NCBI GenBank assembly: GCA_038258215.1
Contig: JBBSQC010000011.1
Coordinates: 1 to 64,000 of the forward strand
DNA: 64,000 nucleotides
From: Fodinibacter sp038258215
GTDB lineage: Bacteria; Actinomycetota; Actinomycetes; Actinomycetales; Dermatophilaceae
Direction: 5' to 3'
Positions 46,078 to 55,035 of this stretch are shown here, piece by piece. Position numbers and translations under genes: made by a program. The notes beneath the pieces were generated by a model that made no database searches, was not told the origin of the DNA, and was given only the letters and a program-made list of their open reading frames with translations. The first letter of the stretch is position 1. Every line of letters begins with the position of its first letter.

Positions 46078-47204
46078 ATGGTGCGCTCGAAGGCATCCGG
46101 GTGGTCGAGCTGGGCGGCATCGGGCCGGTGCCGTATGCCGCGCTCGTCCTGGCCGAGCTGGGGGCCGACGTGGTGCGGGTCGACCGGGCAGGCGAGCCCA
46201 ACCCCCTGGCGGCATCGGGCGGGCTGCGTCGCTCCCGGCCCGGCATCATCGCCGACCTCAAGCACCCCCAGGGGCTCGCCACGGTGCTGCGGCTCGTCGA
46301 CGACGCCGACGTGCTCCTGGAGGGATGGCGCCCCGGGGTCGCCGAGCGGCTCGGCCTCGGGCCGGAGGACTGCATGGCCCGCAACCCGCGCCTCGTCCAC
46401 GCCCGGATGACGGGGTGGGGCCAGGACGGCCCGTTGGCCACCACGGCCGGGCACGACATCACGTATGCCGCGTTGTCGGGCTCGCTGCACGCGTTCGGCC
46501 CCGCCGAGCGGCCGATCGCCCCACCCCCGGTGCTGGGGGACTTCGGCGGCGGCTCGATGTACCTCCTCGTCGGGATCCTCTCGGCCCTCCTCGCGCGCCA
46601 GCGCACCGGCCGGGGCCAGGTCGTCGACGCAGCGATGGTCGACGGGGCAGCGTCGCTGCTCACCGTGGTCCACGGGCTGCTCGGCGCCGGCGCGTGGCTC
46701 GACGAGCGGGCCGCGAACCTCCTCGACGGCGGTGCGCCGTTCTACGACGTGTACGCCTGTGCCGACGGGAAGTTCGTCGCCGTCGGTGCGCTGGAGCCGC
46801 CGTTCTTCGCCGCGCTGCTCGCGGGCCTCGGGGTCGAGGTCGAGGGGGAGCAGCACGACCGGGGCACCTGGCCGGCCCAGCGGGCCGCCTTCACCGAGGC
46901 CTTCGCGTCCCGCACGCGCGACGACTGGGCGACGATCTTCGAGGGCACCGACGCGTGCGTGGCCCCGGTGCTGTCGCTCACCGAGGCACCGGAGCATCCT
47001 CACCTGCGGGCCCGGGGAACGTTCGCCGTGGTCGACGGGCATCCCGTGCCGCGCACCGGTCCTCGGCTCTCGGCCACCCCGATGAGCGATCCCGGTCCGG
47101 AACGGCCCCCGGGTGCCGACACCACGGCATACCTCACCTCCCACGGCTTCACCGCCGAGGAGGTGGCGGCGCTGCTGGGGTCCGGTGCCGTCGTCCAGAC
47201 CTGA
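46074..47204 (+). CDS. CaiB/BaiF-family CoA transferase (alpha-methylacyl-CoA racemase-like)
   Basis: Family III CoA transferase or racemase of 376 residues. The N-terminus (LEGIRVVELGGIGPVPYAALVLAELGADVVRVDR) and ARMTGWGQDGPLATTAGHDITYAALSG, followed by VLGDFGGGSMYLLVGILSAL, are typical of alpha-methylacyl-CoA racemases, with His of TAGHDI and Asp of LGDFGGG as the likely acid/base pair. The racemase inverts 2-methyl-branched acyl-CoA esters so they can enter beta-oxidation. GTG 46074 overlaps the folP2-like stop. The enoyl-CoA hydratase gene follows, which fits fatty-acid breakdown. Confidence 0.87.
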   Translation: MNGALEGIRVVELGGIGPVPYAALVLAELGADVVRVDRAGEPNPLAASGGLRRSRPGIIADLKHPQGLATVLRLVDDADVLLEGWRPGVAERLGLGPEDCMARNPRLVHARMTGWGQDGPLATTAGHDITYAALSGSLHAFGPAERPIAPPPVLGDFGGGSMYLLVGILSALLARQRTGRGQVVDAAMVDGAASLLTVVHGLLGAGAWLDERAANLLDGGAPFYDVYACADGKFVAVGALEPPFFAALLAGLGVEVEGEQHDRGTWPAQRAAFTEAFASRTRDDWATIFEGTDACVAPVLSLTEAPEHPHLRARGTFAVVDGHPVPRTGPRLSATPMSDPGPERPPGADTTAYLTSHGFTAEEVAALLGSGAVVQT

Positions 47205-47206
47205 GC

Positions 47207-47250
47207 GGTGCGGTGGGGTGCGGTGCGGTTGGGTGCGGTGCGGTTGGATG
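47207..47250 (+). repeat. 15-nt GC-rich tandem repeat before the enoyl-CoA hydratase gene
   Basis: About 2.9 copies of a unit close to TGCGGTTGGGTGCGG, starting 2 nt after the CaiB stop codon and running to within 5 nt of ATG 47256. It occupies almost the whole intergenic gap. Confidence 0.75.
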
Positions 47251-47255
47251 GGCCC

Positions 47256-48020
47256 ATGGACACCGCGAGCACCGTGATCGTCGAGACCGCAGGCCCCGTC
47301 GGGCGGGTCACCCTCAACGCACCGGAGCGGCTCAACGCCGTCGACCCGGCCATGTGCGACGCGGTCTCGCACGCGGTTCGCGCCTTCGACGCCGACCCCG
47401 CAGTGCGGGTTATAGCCCTGACCGGTGCCGGGCGCGGGTTCTGTTCCGGTGCACCGCTCTCCGCGGACGGGGCCGACTCCGGCACGCTGGATGCGGGTGC
47501 GAACCTCGTGCGGGCCCTCATCGCCTCGCGCACGCCGGTCGTCGCCCTCGTCAACGGTGTGGCCGCGGGCATCGGGGTGCCGATGGCGCTGGCCTGCGAC
47601 TACGTGGTCGCGAGCGAGGCGGCGTCGTTCGTGCTGGCGTTCGCGCGGATCGGTCTGATGCCCGACGGCGGGTCGACAGCCCTGGTCGCGGCCTCGATCG
47701 GGCGAGCCCGGGCGATGCGCCTGGCCCTGACCGGCGAGAAGCTGCCCGCCCGCACGGCGCAGGAGTGGGGGATGGTCGCCGAGTGCGTGGCGGCCGAGGA
47801 CTTCGAGGCTCGGGGTGGCGAGGTGCTCGCCGCACTGGGCTCGGGCGCCACGGTGGCGCTGGGCTGGACCAAGGCGGCCGTCAACGCCGGGTCCCTCGAC
47901 GTCGAGGCGGCGCTGGCGCGGGAGGAAGAGGGCCAGCGGGCGCTCATGCACACCGAGGACTACCGCGAAGGGGTCGCCGCCTTCCTGGCCAAGCGCCCCG
48001 CGGGCTTCACCGGCCGCTGA
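47256..48020 (+). CDS. Enoyl-CoA hydratase/isomerase family protein
   Basis: Crotonase-fold protein of 254 residues. The oxyanion-hole segments are GAGRGFCSGAPLSAD and VNGVAAGIGVPMALACDYVVASEAASF, and the FARIGLMPDGGST loop follows. The glutamate pair of classical enoyl-CoA hydratase is not fully preserved: the loop after LMPDGG has no Glu at the standard first position. The reaction may therefore be isomerisation or hydrolysis instead of hydration. ATG 47256 is preferred over an in-frame start at 47208 that would translate a tandem repeat. It follows the CaiB-like racemase and ends 94 nt before kdpF. Confidence 0.85.
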   Translation: MDTASTVIVETAGPVGRVTLNAPERLNAVDPAMCDAVSHAVRAFDADPAVRVIALTGAGRGFCSGAPLSADGADSGTLDAGANLVRALIASRTPVVALVNGVAAGIGVPMALACDYVVASEAASFVLAFARIGLMPDGGSTALVAASIGRARAMRLALTGEKLPARTAQEWGMVAECVAAEDFEARGGEVLAALGSGATVALGWTKAAVNAGSLDVEAALAREEEGQRALMHTEDYREGVAAFLAKRPAGFTGR

Positions 48021-48114
48021 CTCCCCAGCTCTCGGCGTCAGGATCGCGTCAAGAGGTGTCAGCGCGGCATCACGGCCGGTCGGTTCCGCTCGGGCCGGTG
48101 GTGTCGTGTGAGGC

Positions 48115-48201
48115 ATGTGGGAAGACGTCATCGCGGCGGCCATCGCCCTGTCCCTCGTGGGGTACCTCCTCTACGCGCTGATCCGCCCGGAACGGTTCTG
48201 A
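48115..48201 (+). CDS. kdpF: KdpF, small subunit of the potassium-transporting ATPase
   Basis: A 28-residue single-helix peptide beginning MWEDVIAAAIALSLVGYLLY and ending RPERF, directly upstream of kdpA. KdpF stabilises the KdpABC complex in the membrane. The length, one hydrophobic helix, a central Gly-Tyr pair and the basic PERF ending are characteristic. The stop is followed 9 nt later by the kdpA GTG. The 94 nt upstream should contain the operon promoter and any KdpE site, though I cannot identify a convincing operator. Confidence 0.9.
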   Translation: MWEDVIAAAIALSLVGYLLYALIRPERF

Positions 48202-48210
48202 GGCGCACCC

Positions 48211-49857
48211 GTGAACAACATCCTCGTCACCGGCGCCGCGGTCCTCACCCTGGCCGCGCTCCTGGCCGTGGCCCACGTGCCGCTCGGCAGCTGGATCCAC
48301 CGGGTCTTCACCGACGAGCGGGACTGGTGGGTCGAGCGCCTCGTCTACCGCCTCGTCGGTGTCGACCCCCGCACCGAGCAGCGTTGGGCCGGGTACGCGA
48401 CGTCGGTGCTCGCGTTCGCGGTCGTGTCGGTCGCCGTCCTGTTCCTCCTGATCCTGGGCCAGGGTCTCCTGCCCTGGTCGATGGGGCGCTCGATGCACTG
48501 GCACACCGCGCTGAACACCGCGGTGTCCTTCACGACCAACACCAACTGGCAGTCGTATGCCGGTGAGGCGGCGGCCGGTCACACCGTCCAGATGGCTGGT
48601 CTCACCGTGCAGAACTTCGTGTCGGCGGCGACCGGCCTCGCCGTCGCAGTGGCCCTCGTGCGGGGCATCGCACGGGCCGGCACCGACCGGATCGGCAACT
48701 TCTGGGTCGACCTCGTGCGCGGCATCGTCCGGATCCTGCTGCCCCTGGCCGCGCTGGCGGCGATCCTGCTGCTTCTCGGTGGGGTGATCCAGAACCTCTC
48801 CGAGCCCTCGGTCATCACGACCCTCGACGGCGGGCGGCAGGTGGTCCAGGGCGGGCCCGTGGCGTCGCAGGAGGCGATCAAGCTGCTGGGCACCAACGGG
48901 GGCGGGTTCTTCAACGCCAACTCGGCGCACCCGTTCGAGAACCCCAACGCCTGGACCAACCTGCTCGAGGTCTTCCTGCTCCTCCTCATCCCCTTCTCGC
49001 TGCCCTACGCCTACGGGTTGATGGTCGGTGACCGCCGACAGGGCGTCGTCGCCGTCGTGACGATGGCCGGCCTGCTCCTCACCAGCATCGCCCTGGCGTG
49101 CTGGGCGGAGGTCTCCGCAGCCGCCGGCCCCCTGGCCTCGATGGAGGGCAAGGAGCAGCGCTTCGGCGTGCCCTGGTCGGTGGTCTTCGGGGCCGCGACC
49201 ACGGGCACCTCCACCGGGGCGGTCAACTCGATGCACGACTCCTACAGCGCCCTCGGCGGTGGGGTGCTCATCACCAACATCCTGCTCGGCGAGGTCTCAC
49301 CCGGCGGGGTCGGCACGGGGCTCTACGGACTCCTGCTCATCGTCGTGCTCGCCGTGTTCATCGCCGGTCTCATGGTGGGCCGGACCCCGGAGCTGCTCGG
49401 CAAGACCGTGGGGCGGCGTGAGATCACCTGCGTGGCGCTGGCCGTCCTCACCATGCCGGCGCTGGTCCTGCTGGGCACCGCTGTGTCGGTCGTGCTGCCC
49501 ACCTCGTCGGGCGCACTGCTCAACACCGGACCGCACGGGCTGACCGAGATGATGTACGGCTTCGCGTCGGCCTCGAACAACAACGGGTCCGCGTTCGTCG
49601 GCCTGTCCGCTGACCAGCCCTACCTCAACCTCGTGCTGGCGGCCTGCATGTTCCTCGGCCGGTTCGTGCCGATCGTCCTGGTCCTGGCCCTGGCCGGCTC
49701 CTTCGCCCGCCAGCAGCGCCGACCGGTCAGCCTCGGCACGATGCCGACGCACACCCCGCTGTTCACCGTCCTGCTCACCGGCACCGTCGTGGTGGTCGCC
49801 GGGCTCACCTTCTTCCCGGCGCTGGCGCTGGGGCCCGTCGCGGAGGCTCTCTCATGA
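48211..49857 (+). CDS. kdpA: KdpA, potassium-binding subunit of the Kdp ATPase
   Basis: Ten-helix potassium channel-like subunit of 548 residues. The four selectivity-filter loops are recognisable: TAVSFTTNTNWQSYAGE, LGTNGGGFFNANSAHPFENP, ATTGTSTGAVNSMHDS and ASASNNNGSAFVGL. It selects K+ and passes it to KdpB for ATP-driven import during potassium starvation. GTG 48211 has GAGG upstream, and the C-terminus overlaps kdpB by 4 nt. Length and composition are normal for the family. Confidence 0.97.
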   Translation: MNNILVTGAAVLTLAALLAVAHVPLGSWIHRVFTDERDWWVERLVYRLVGVDPRTEQRWAGYATSVLAFAVVSVAVLFLLILGQGLLPWSMGRSMHWHTALNTAVSFTTNTNWQSYAGEAAAGHTVQMAGLTVQNFVSAATGLAVAVALVRGIARAGTDRIGNFWVDLVRGIVRILLPLAALAAILLLLGGVIQNLSEPSVITTLDGGRQVVQGGPVASQEAIKLLGTNGGGFFNANSAHPFENPNAWTNLLEVFLLLLIPFSLPYAYGLMVGDRRQGVVAVVTMAGLLLTSIALACWAEVSAAAGPLASMEGKEQRFGVPWSVVFGAATTGTSTGAVNSMHDSYSALGGGVLITNILLGEVSPGGVGTGLYGLLLIVVLAVFIAGLMVGRTPELLGKTVGRREITCVALAVLTMPALVLLGTAVSVVLPTSSGALLNTGPHGLTEMMYGFASASNNNGSAFVGLSADQPYLNLVLAACMFLGRFVPIVLVLALAGSFARQQRRPVSLGTMPTHTPLFTVLLTGTVVVVAGLTFFPALALGPVAEALS

Positions 49858-51890
49858 ATGTCGGGCTCGCTCGCACCGCGTGGGACGCGCTGCCCCGTGC
49901 CTTCGCCAAGCTGGACCCCCGGCACACCGTCCGCTCGCCCGTCATCTTCGTGGTGTGGGTCGGGTCGCTGCTCACCACGGTGCTGGCCGTCCTCGACCCG
50001 TCGGTCTTCTCGGTCTCCGTGGCCCTCTGGCTGTGGGCCACGGTGGTCTTCGCCAACCTGGCCGAGGCGGTGGCCGAGGGGCGCGGCCGGGCCCAGGCGG
50101 ACTCCCTGCGGCGCACTCGCAGCGAGACCTCGGCCCGGCGCCTGCTGCCCGGTGGCGGCGAGGAGAGCGTGGCGGGCAGCGCGCTCCGCCTGGACGACCT
50201 CGTCGTCGTCGAGGCCGGCCAGGTCATCCCCGGTGACGGCGACGTCGTCGAGGGGGTCGCCACGGTCGACGAGTCGGCCATCACGGGGGAGTCGGCGCCG
50301 GTGATCCGGGAGTCCGGCGGTGACCGGTGCTCCGTGACCGGTGGCACGACGGTGCTCTCGGACCGCATCGTCGTGCGGATCACCAGCCGGCCGGGGGAGA
50401 CCTTCATCGACCGGATGATCGCGCTCGTCGAAGGGGCGGCGCGAGCCAAGACCCCCAACGAGGTCGCGCTGACCATCCTCCTCACAGCCCTGACCCTGAT
50501 CTTCCTGCTCGCGGTCCTGGCCATCGAGCCCATGGCGGCCTACTCGGGCTCGCGGCTCTCCCTCGTCGCGCTCGTGGCCCTGCTGGTCTGCCTCATCCCG
50601 ACGACGATCGGGGCCCTGCTGTCGGCGATCGGCATCGCGGGGATGGACCGGCTCGTGCAGTGCAACGTGCTCGCGATGTCGGGCCGGGCCGTGGAGGCCG
50701 CCGGCGACGTCAGCACCCTGCTGCTGGACAAGACCGGGACCATCACCTTCGGCAACCGGCAGGCCAGTGAGGTGGTCCCACTCGCGGGGGTACCGCAGGA
50801 GGAGGTGCTGCGCGCGGCATACCTCTCCTCGCTCGCCGACGAGACCCCCGAGGGTCGCTCCATCGTCGACCTCGCGCTCAGGGCCGGGGTCGGGCCCGAA
50901 GGAGGGGATGCCGCCACCCTCACCCGGGACGGCACCGTCGTCATCCCCTTCAGCGCGATGACGAGGATGTCGGGCCTGGACGGGGCGGACGGGAGCCGGG
51001 TGCGCAAGGGGGCGGGCTCGGCCATCGAGGCCTGGGTGACCGGGCAGGGCGGGTCCGCCGGGGCCGACCTGCAGGATGCCGTGGACGCGATCAGCTCCTC
51101 CGGGGGCACACCCCTCGTCGTGGCCGGCGCCGGCCCCGGTGCGGCCCCCCGAGCCCTCGGTGTGGTGCACCTCAAGGACGTCGTGAAGCCCGGCATGCGG
51201 GAGCGCTTCGAGGAGCTGCGGCAGATGGGGATCCGCACGGTGATGGTCACCGGTGACAACCCCCGCACCGCGGCCACCATCGCCCGGGAGGCCGGGGTCG
51301 ACGACTTCCTGGCGGAGGCGACCCCGGAGGACAAGATGGCGCTCATCAAGGCCGAGCAGCGGGGCGGCAAGCTCGTCGCGATGACCGGCGACGGCACCAA
51401 CGATGCGCCCGCGCTGGCCCAGGCCGACGTGGGGGTGGCGATGAACACCGGCACGTCGGCGGCCAAGGAGGCCGGCAACATGGTCGACCTCGACTCCGAC
51501 CCCACCAAGCTCATCGACATCGTCGCCATCGGCAAGCAGCTGCTCATCACCCGGGGCGCCCTCACGACGTTCTCCATCGCCAACGACGTCGCCAAGTACT
51601 TCGCGATCATCCCCGCGATGTTCGTGGGGGTCTTCCCGGGCCTGGAGGCCCTCAACGTCATGCGGCTCGGCAGCCCGGAGTCGGCGATGCTCTCCGCGGT
51701 CATCTTCAACGCCCTGATCATCGTCGTGCTCATTCCGCTGGCCCTGCGCGGTGTGGCCTACCGCCCACTCAGCGCGCACCGGATGCTGCGCCGCAACCTG
51801 CTCGTCTACGGGGTCGGCGGCATCCTCGCCCCGTTCGTGGGCATCAAGGCCATCGACCTGCTCGTCTCGCTGACTCCCGGACTGAGGTGA
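49854..51890 (+). CDS. kdpB: KdpB, P-type ATPase subunit of the Kdp complex
   Basis: Catalytic P-type ATPase of 678 residues. It has the phosphorylated Asp292 in LLLDKTGTITFGN, the TGES actuator motif (DESAITGESAPV), the inhibitory-serine region equivalent, the nucleotide site KGAGSAIEAW, and the hinge MVTGDNPRTAATIA ... MTGDGTNDAPALAQADVGVAMN. About seven transmembrane helices are present. ATG 49854 overlaps the kdpA stop as ATGA, and kdpC follows 6 nt after its stop. Confidence 0.97.
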   Translation: MNVGLARTAWDALPRAFAKLDPRHTVRSPVIFVVWVGSLLTTVLAVLDPSVFSVSVALWLWATVVFANLAEAVAEGRGRAQADSLRRTRSETSARRLLPGGGEESVAGSALRLDDLVVVEAGQVIPGDGDVVEGVATVDESAITGESAPVIRESGGDRCSVTGGTTVLSDRIVVRITSRPGETFIDRMIALVEGAARAKTPNEVALTILLTALTLIFLLAVLAIEPMAAYSGSRLSLVALVALLVCLIPTTIGALLSAIGIAGMDRLVQCNVLAMSGRAVEAAGDVSTLLLDKTGTITFGNRQASEVVPLAGVPQEEVLRAAYLSSLADETPEGRSIVDLALRAGVGPEGGDAATLTRDGTVVIPFSAMTRMSGLDGADGSRVRKGAGSAIEAWVTGQGGSAGADLQDAVDAISSSGGTPLVVAGAGPGAAPRALGVVHLKDVVKPGMRERFEELRQMGIRTVMVTGDNPRTAATIAREAGVDDFLAEATPEDKMALIKAEQRGGKLVAMTGDGTNDAPALAQADVGVAMNTGTSAAKEAGNMVDLDSDPTKLIDIVAIGKQLLITRGALTTFSIANDVAKYFAIIPAMFVGVFPGLEALNVMRLGSPESAMLSAVIFNALIIVVLIPLALRGVAYRPLSAHRMLRRNLLVYGVGGILAPFVGIKAIDLLVSLTPGLR

Positions 51891-51896
51891 CCGACC

Positions 51897-52481
51897 GTGC
51901 CCATCGCCCGACAGCTGGCGGCCGCGTTCAAGGCGCTGCTGGTGCTCACCGTGCTCACCGGGGTGCTCTATCCGATGGCCATCACGGCTGCCGGTCGGCT
52001 GGCCCCCGGCCGGGCCGACGGCTCCCTCATCCGCGTGTACGGCAGGGTCGTCGGGTCCTCCCTCCTCGGCCAGGCCGCGGCGGGGGCCCAGTGGTTCAGC
52101 GCGCGGCCCTCGGCCTCTGACCAGTCCGGCGAGACGAGCGGCGGGTCCAACCTCGGTGCCGCCGCGCCCGACCTCTCGGCGTTGGTGCGGGAGCGGGAGG
52201 CAGCCCTCCGGGCGGCCAACCCCGACGCACCCGGTCCGGTCCCGGCGGACGCACTCACGGCATCCGCCAGCGGCCTCGACCCGGACATCTCGCCGGACTA
52301 CGCCCGGTGGCAGGCGCCGAGGGTCGCGGCCGCGCGCGGCCTCCCCGTGGAGGTGGTGCTCCGGGTGATCGCCGTCCACACGCGGGGGCCGGTGCTCGGT
52401 TTCATCGGAACGCACCGGGTCGACGTCACCGAGCTCAACGCAGACCTGGCGAGGTCACCCGTGACGTCGCCCGGTCGGTGA
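51897..52481 (+). CDS. kdpC: KdpC, accessory subunit of the Kdp ATPase
   Basis: Single-pass subunit of 194 residues that assists ATP binding by KdpB. An N-terminal helix (LLVLTVLTGVLYPMAITAAG) is followed by the extracytoplasmic domain with WFSARPSASD, GGSNLGAAAPDLSALVREREAA, DALTASASGLDPDISPDYARWQAPRVA and the final HTRGPVLGFIG, all hallmark KdpC segments. GTG 51897 has GAGGTGACC upstream. The short spacing to kdpD supports one operon. Confidence 0.96.
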   Translation: MPIARQLAAAFKALLVLTVLTGVLYPMAITAAGRLAPGRADGSLIRVYGRVVGSSLLGQAAAGAQWFSARPSASDQSGETSGGSNLGAAAPDLSALVREREAALRAANPDAPGPVPADALTASASGLDPDISPDYARWQAPRVAAARGLPVEVVLRVIAVHTRGPVLGFIGTHRVDVTELNADLARSPVTSPGR

Positions 52482-52491
52482 CAATGTGCCC

Positions 52492-55035
52492 ATGGCTCGC
52501 GGACGGCTGCGCATCTACCTCGGAGCTGCTCCGGGCGTGGGAAAGACCGTCGCCATGCTCGACGAGGGTCGGCGACGTCTCGAGCGGGGCACCGACGTGG
52601 TCATCGGGCTCGTGGAGACCCACGGCCGACAGCACACCGCCGAGATGGTCACCGACCTCGAGGTGGTGCCCCGGCTCCGGCTGACCCACCGGGGAGCCGA
52701 GCTGGACGAGATGGACCTCGCGGCCGTCCTCGCGCGACGGCCCGCCGTGGTGCTCGTGGACGAGCTGGCCCACACCAACGCTCCCGGGTCGGTGCACGAC
52801 AAGCGGTGGCAGGACGTCGACACCCTCCTGGCCGCCGGGGTCGACGTGATCTCCACGGTCAACATCCAGCACCTCGAGTCGCTCAACGACGCGGTCGAGG
52901 CCGTCACGGGGATCGTCCAGCGCGAGACCGTCCCCGACGAGGTCGTCCGCAGGGCCGACCAGATCGAGCTCGTCGACATGTCACCCGAGGCGCTGCGCCG
53001 CAGGATGGCGCACGGCAACATCTACGGCCCCGACAAGGTCGACGCCGCGCTCGCCAACTACTTCCGGGTCGGCAACCTCTCGGCCCTGCGTGAGCTGGCG
53101 CTGCTCTGGCTGGCGGACCGGGTCGACGAGGGGATGGGCCGCTACCGGGCCGACCACGGCATCGACTCGACGTGGCCCACGCGCGAACGGGTGGTCGTCG
53201 CCCTTTCCGGCGGCCCGGAGGGCGAGACACTGCTCCGCCGCGGGTCCCGGATCACCTCGCGTGCAGCGGGCGGCGAGCTGCTGGCCCTCCACGTGGCCCG
53301 CTCCGACGGGCTCAGCGGGCCGGACCTGCCGGGGATCGCCACCCAGCGCCGGCTCACCGACGAGCTCGGTGGCACCTTCCACACGGTCACCGGCGAGGAC
53401 ACCGCCGAGGCGGTGCTCGACTTCGCCCGGGGCGTCAACGCCTCCCAGGTCGTCATCGGCAGCACCCGCCGCCCCCGCTGGCGCACGCTGGTCGTGCCGA
53501 GCACCACCGAGGAGGTCATCACCGGGTCCGGTGACATCGACGTCCACGTCGTCACCCACCGGTTCGCGTCGGGACGAGGCTGGCGCTCGACCCGCACCGC
53601 CCTGCCGGCCCGCCGCCGACGCCTGGGGTATGCCGCAGCCCTGGTCGTCCCGGTGGTGCTCACCGCGATGCTCGCGACCCTGCCCGAGGACCCGGGGCTC
53701 CCGCTCACCGTGCCGCTCTACCTCCTCCTCGCCGTGCTCGTGGCCCTGGTCGGCGGCATCGGCCCGGCTCTCGTCGGCTCGGTCTCCTCCTCGCTCCTGC
53801 TCAACTGGTTCTTCACCCCGCCCGTGGGAAACCTCACGATCTCCGAGCCCGAGAATGCCGTGGCCCTGGTCGTCTTCGTGGCCGTCGCCTCGGCCGTGGC
53901 CTGGGTGGTGCACCTCAGCGCCCGGCGCGCCGAGCGCGCCGTCGACGCCCAACAGGAGTCGGCGGCGCTGGCGGAGCTGACGCACACGCTGCTCGGCTCG
54001 ACGGACCAGATGAGCCTGCTCCTCGACCACGCCGTCGACATGTTCGGCGCCCGGTCGGCGCTCGTCGTGCGCCGAGCGGGTGAGGGCTCGCCCCGGGAGG
54101 TGGTGGCGGTGTCGGGTGGGGCCGACGGCGTCGAGGGCCCGTCCGGGCGCTCGGAGGTGCCGACCGTCGGGTCGCCGGACGTGGCCCACGCGGTGATGGA
54201 CGAGCAGCACGACCTCCTCCTCGTCGGGGCGCGGGTGGCGGCCGACCGGCAGCGCCTGCTCGAGGCCTTCGCGGCGCACGCGACCGCCATCCTCCAGCGC
54301 CGGGCCCTCCAGCACTCGGCGGGCGAGGCCGCCGCCCTGGCCCGGGACAACTCGGCGCGCACGGCGCTGCTGTCCGCGGTCTCGCACGACCTCCGCACGC
54401 CCCTCGCCGGGATCAAGGCGGCGATCGGGAGCCTGCGCTCGGACGAGGTCACCTTCTCCGCGGAGGACGAGGCCGAGCTGCAGGGCGCGATCGAGGACTC
54501 GGCGGACCGCCTGGACTCCCTCATCGGCAACCTCCTTGACATGTCTCGGCTCCAGGCCGGTGCCTTGGTCGCGGCTCCCCGACCGGTCGACCTCGGTGAG
54601 GTGGTGCCCTCGGCGGTGGCGTCGGTGACCCGGCCCGATCGGGTCTCCTGGAGCCTGGGCCAGGACTCCCGCCACGTCGTCGCCGACCCCGGCCTGCTGG
54701 ACCGGGTGCTCGGCAACATCGTCGAGAACGCCCTGCGCCACCAGCCCGGGCCCGATCCCGTCCGGGTCTCGACCAGTGCGCTCGACGGGCGTATCCAGAT
54801 CCGAGTCGTCGACACCGGCCCCGGCGTGCCGGAAGACATCCGCGACGACATCTTCCGGCCGTTCCAGCGCTACGGGGACGCGCCCGCGGGGGACGGGGTC
54901 GGCCTGGGCCTCGCGGTGGCGCGCGGGCTCGCCGAGGCGATGGGCGGGGAGGTCACGGCCGAGGAGACGCCCGGTGGCGGCCTCACCATGGTGGTCGACC
55001 TGCCGACCGCGGCTCCCGGGGGCCACGGTGAATGA
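52492..55035 (+). CDS. kdpD: KdpD, potassium-limitation sensor histidine kinase
   Basis: Full-length sensor kinase of 847 residues. The N-terminal KdpD domain has the P-loop LGAAPGVGKTVAML (Lys18) and DELAHTNAPGS. A universal-stress-protein-like domain follows (about 230-360), then four close-packed transmembrane helices (about 380-480) and a GAF-like region. The HisKA domain has His632 in SHDLRTPLAGIKAAIGSL, and HATPase has NIVENALRHQPG, DTGPGVPE and GVGLGLAVARGLAEAMGG. It phosphorylates KdpE when K+ is scarce. ATG 52492 is chosen; GTG 52486 is two codons earlier. A GACAAT 6 nt before ATG could give an extra internal promoter. It overlaps kdpE by 8 nt. Confidence 0.95.
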   Translation: MARGRLRIYLGAAPGVGKTVAMLDEGRRRLERGTDVVIGLVETHGRQHTAEMVTDLEVVPRLRLTHRGAELDEMDLAAVLARRPAVVLVDELAHTNAPGSVHDKRWQDVDTLLAAGVDVISTVNIQHLESLNDAVEAVTGIVQRETVPDEVVRRADQIELVDMSPEALRRRMAHGNIYGPDKVDAALANYFRVGNLSALRELALLWLADRVDEGMGRYRADHGIDSTWPTRERVVVALSGGPEGETLLRRGSRITSRAAGGELLALHVARSDGLSGPDLPGIATQRRLTDELGGTFHTVTGEDTAEAVLDFARGVNASQVVIGSTRRPRWRTLVVPSTTEEVITGSGDIDVHVVTHRFASGRGWRSTRTALPARRRRLGYAAALVVPVVLTAMLATLPEDPGLPLTVPLYLLLAVLVALVGGIGPALVGSVSSSLLLNWFFTPPVGNLTISEPENAVALVVFVAVASAVAWVVHLSARRAERAVDAQQESAALAELTHTLLGSTDQMSLLLDHAVDMFGARSALVVRRAGEGSPREVVAVSGGADGVEGPSGRSEVPTVGSPDVAHAVMDEQHDLLLVGARVAADRQRLLEAFAAHATAILQRRALQHSAGEAAALARDNSARTALLSAVSHDLRTPLAGIKAAIGSLRSDEVTFSAEDEAELQGAIEDSADRLDSLIGNLLDMSRLQAGALVAAPRPVDLGEVVPSAVASVTRPDRVSWSLGQDSRHVVADPGLLDRVLGNIVENALRHQPGPDPVRVSTSALDGRIQIRVVDTGPGVPEDIRDDIFRPFQRYGDAPAGDGVGLGLAVARGLAEAMGGEVTAEETPGGGLTMVVDLPTAAPGGHGE

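Noticed and set aside
48021..48114. KdpE operator upstream of kdpF
   Set aside because: The 94-nt gap surely holds regulatory sequence, but I could not identify a convincing direct repeat or palindrome.
45660..48143. Minus-strand open frame of 827 codons opposite folP2-like, CaiB and enoyl-CoA hydratase genes
   Set aside because: Shadow of real genes on the plus strand; no ribosome site or recognisable motif.
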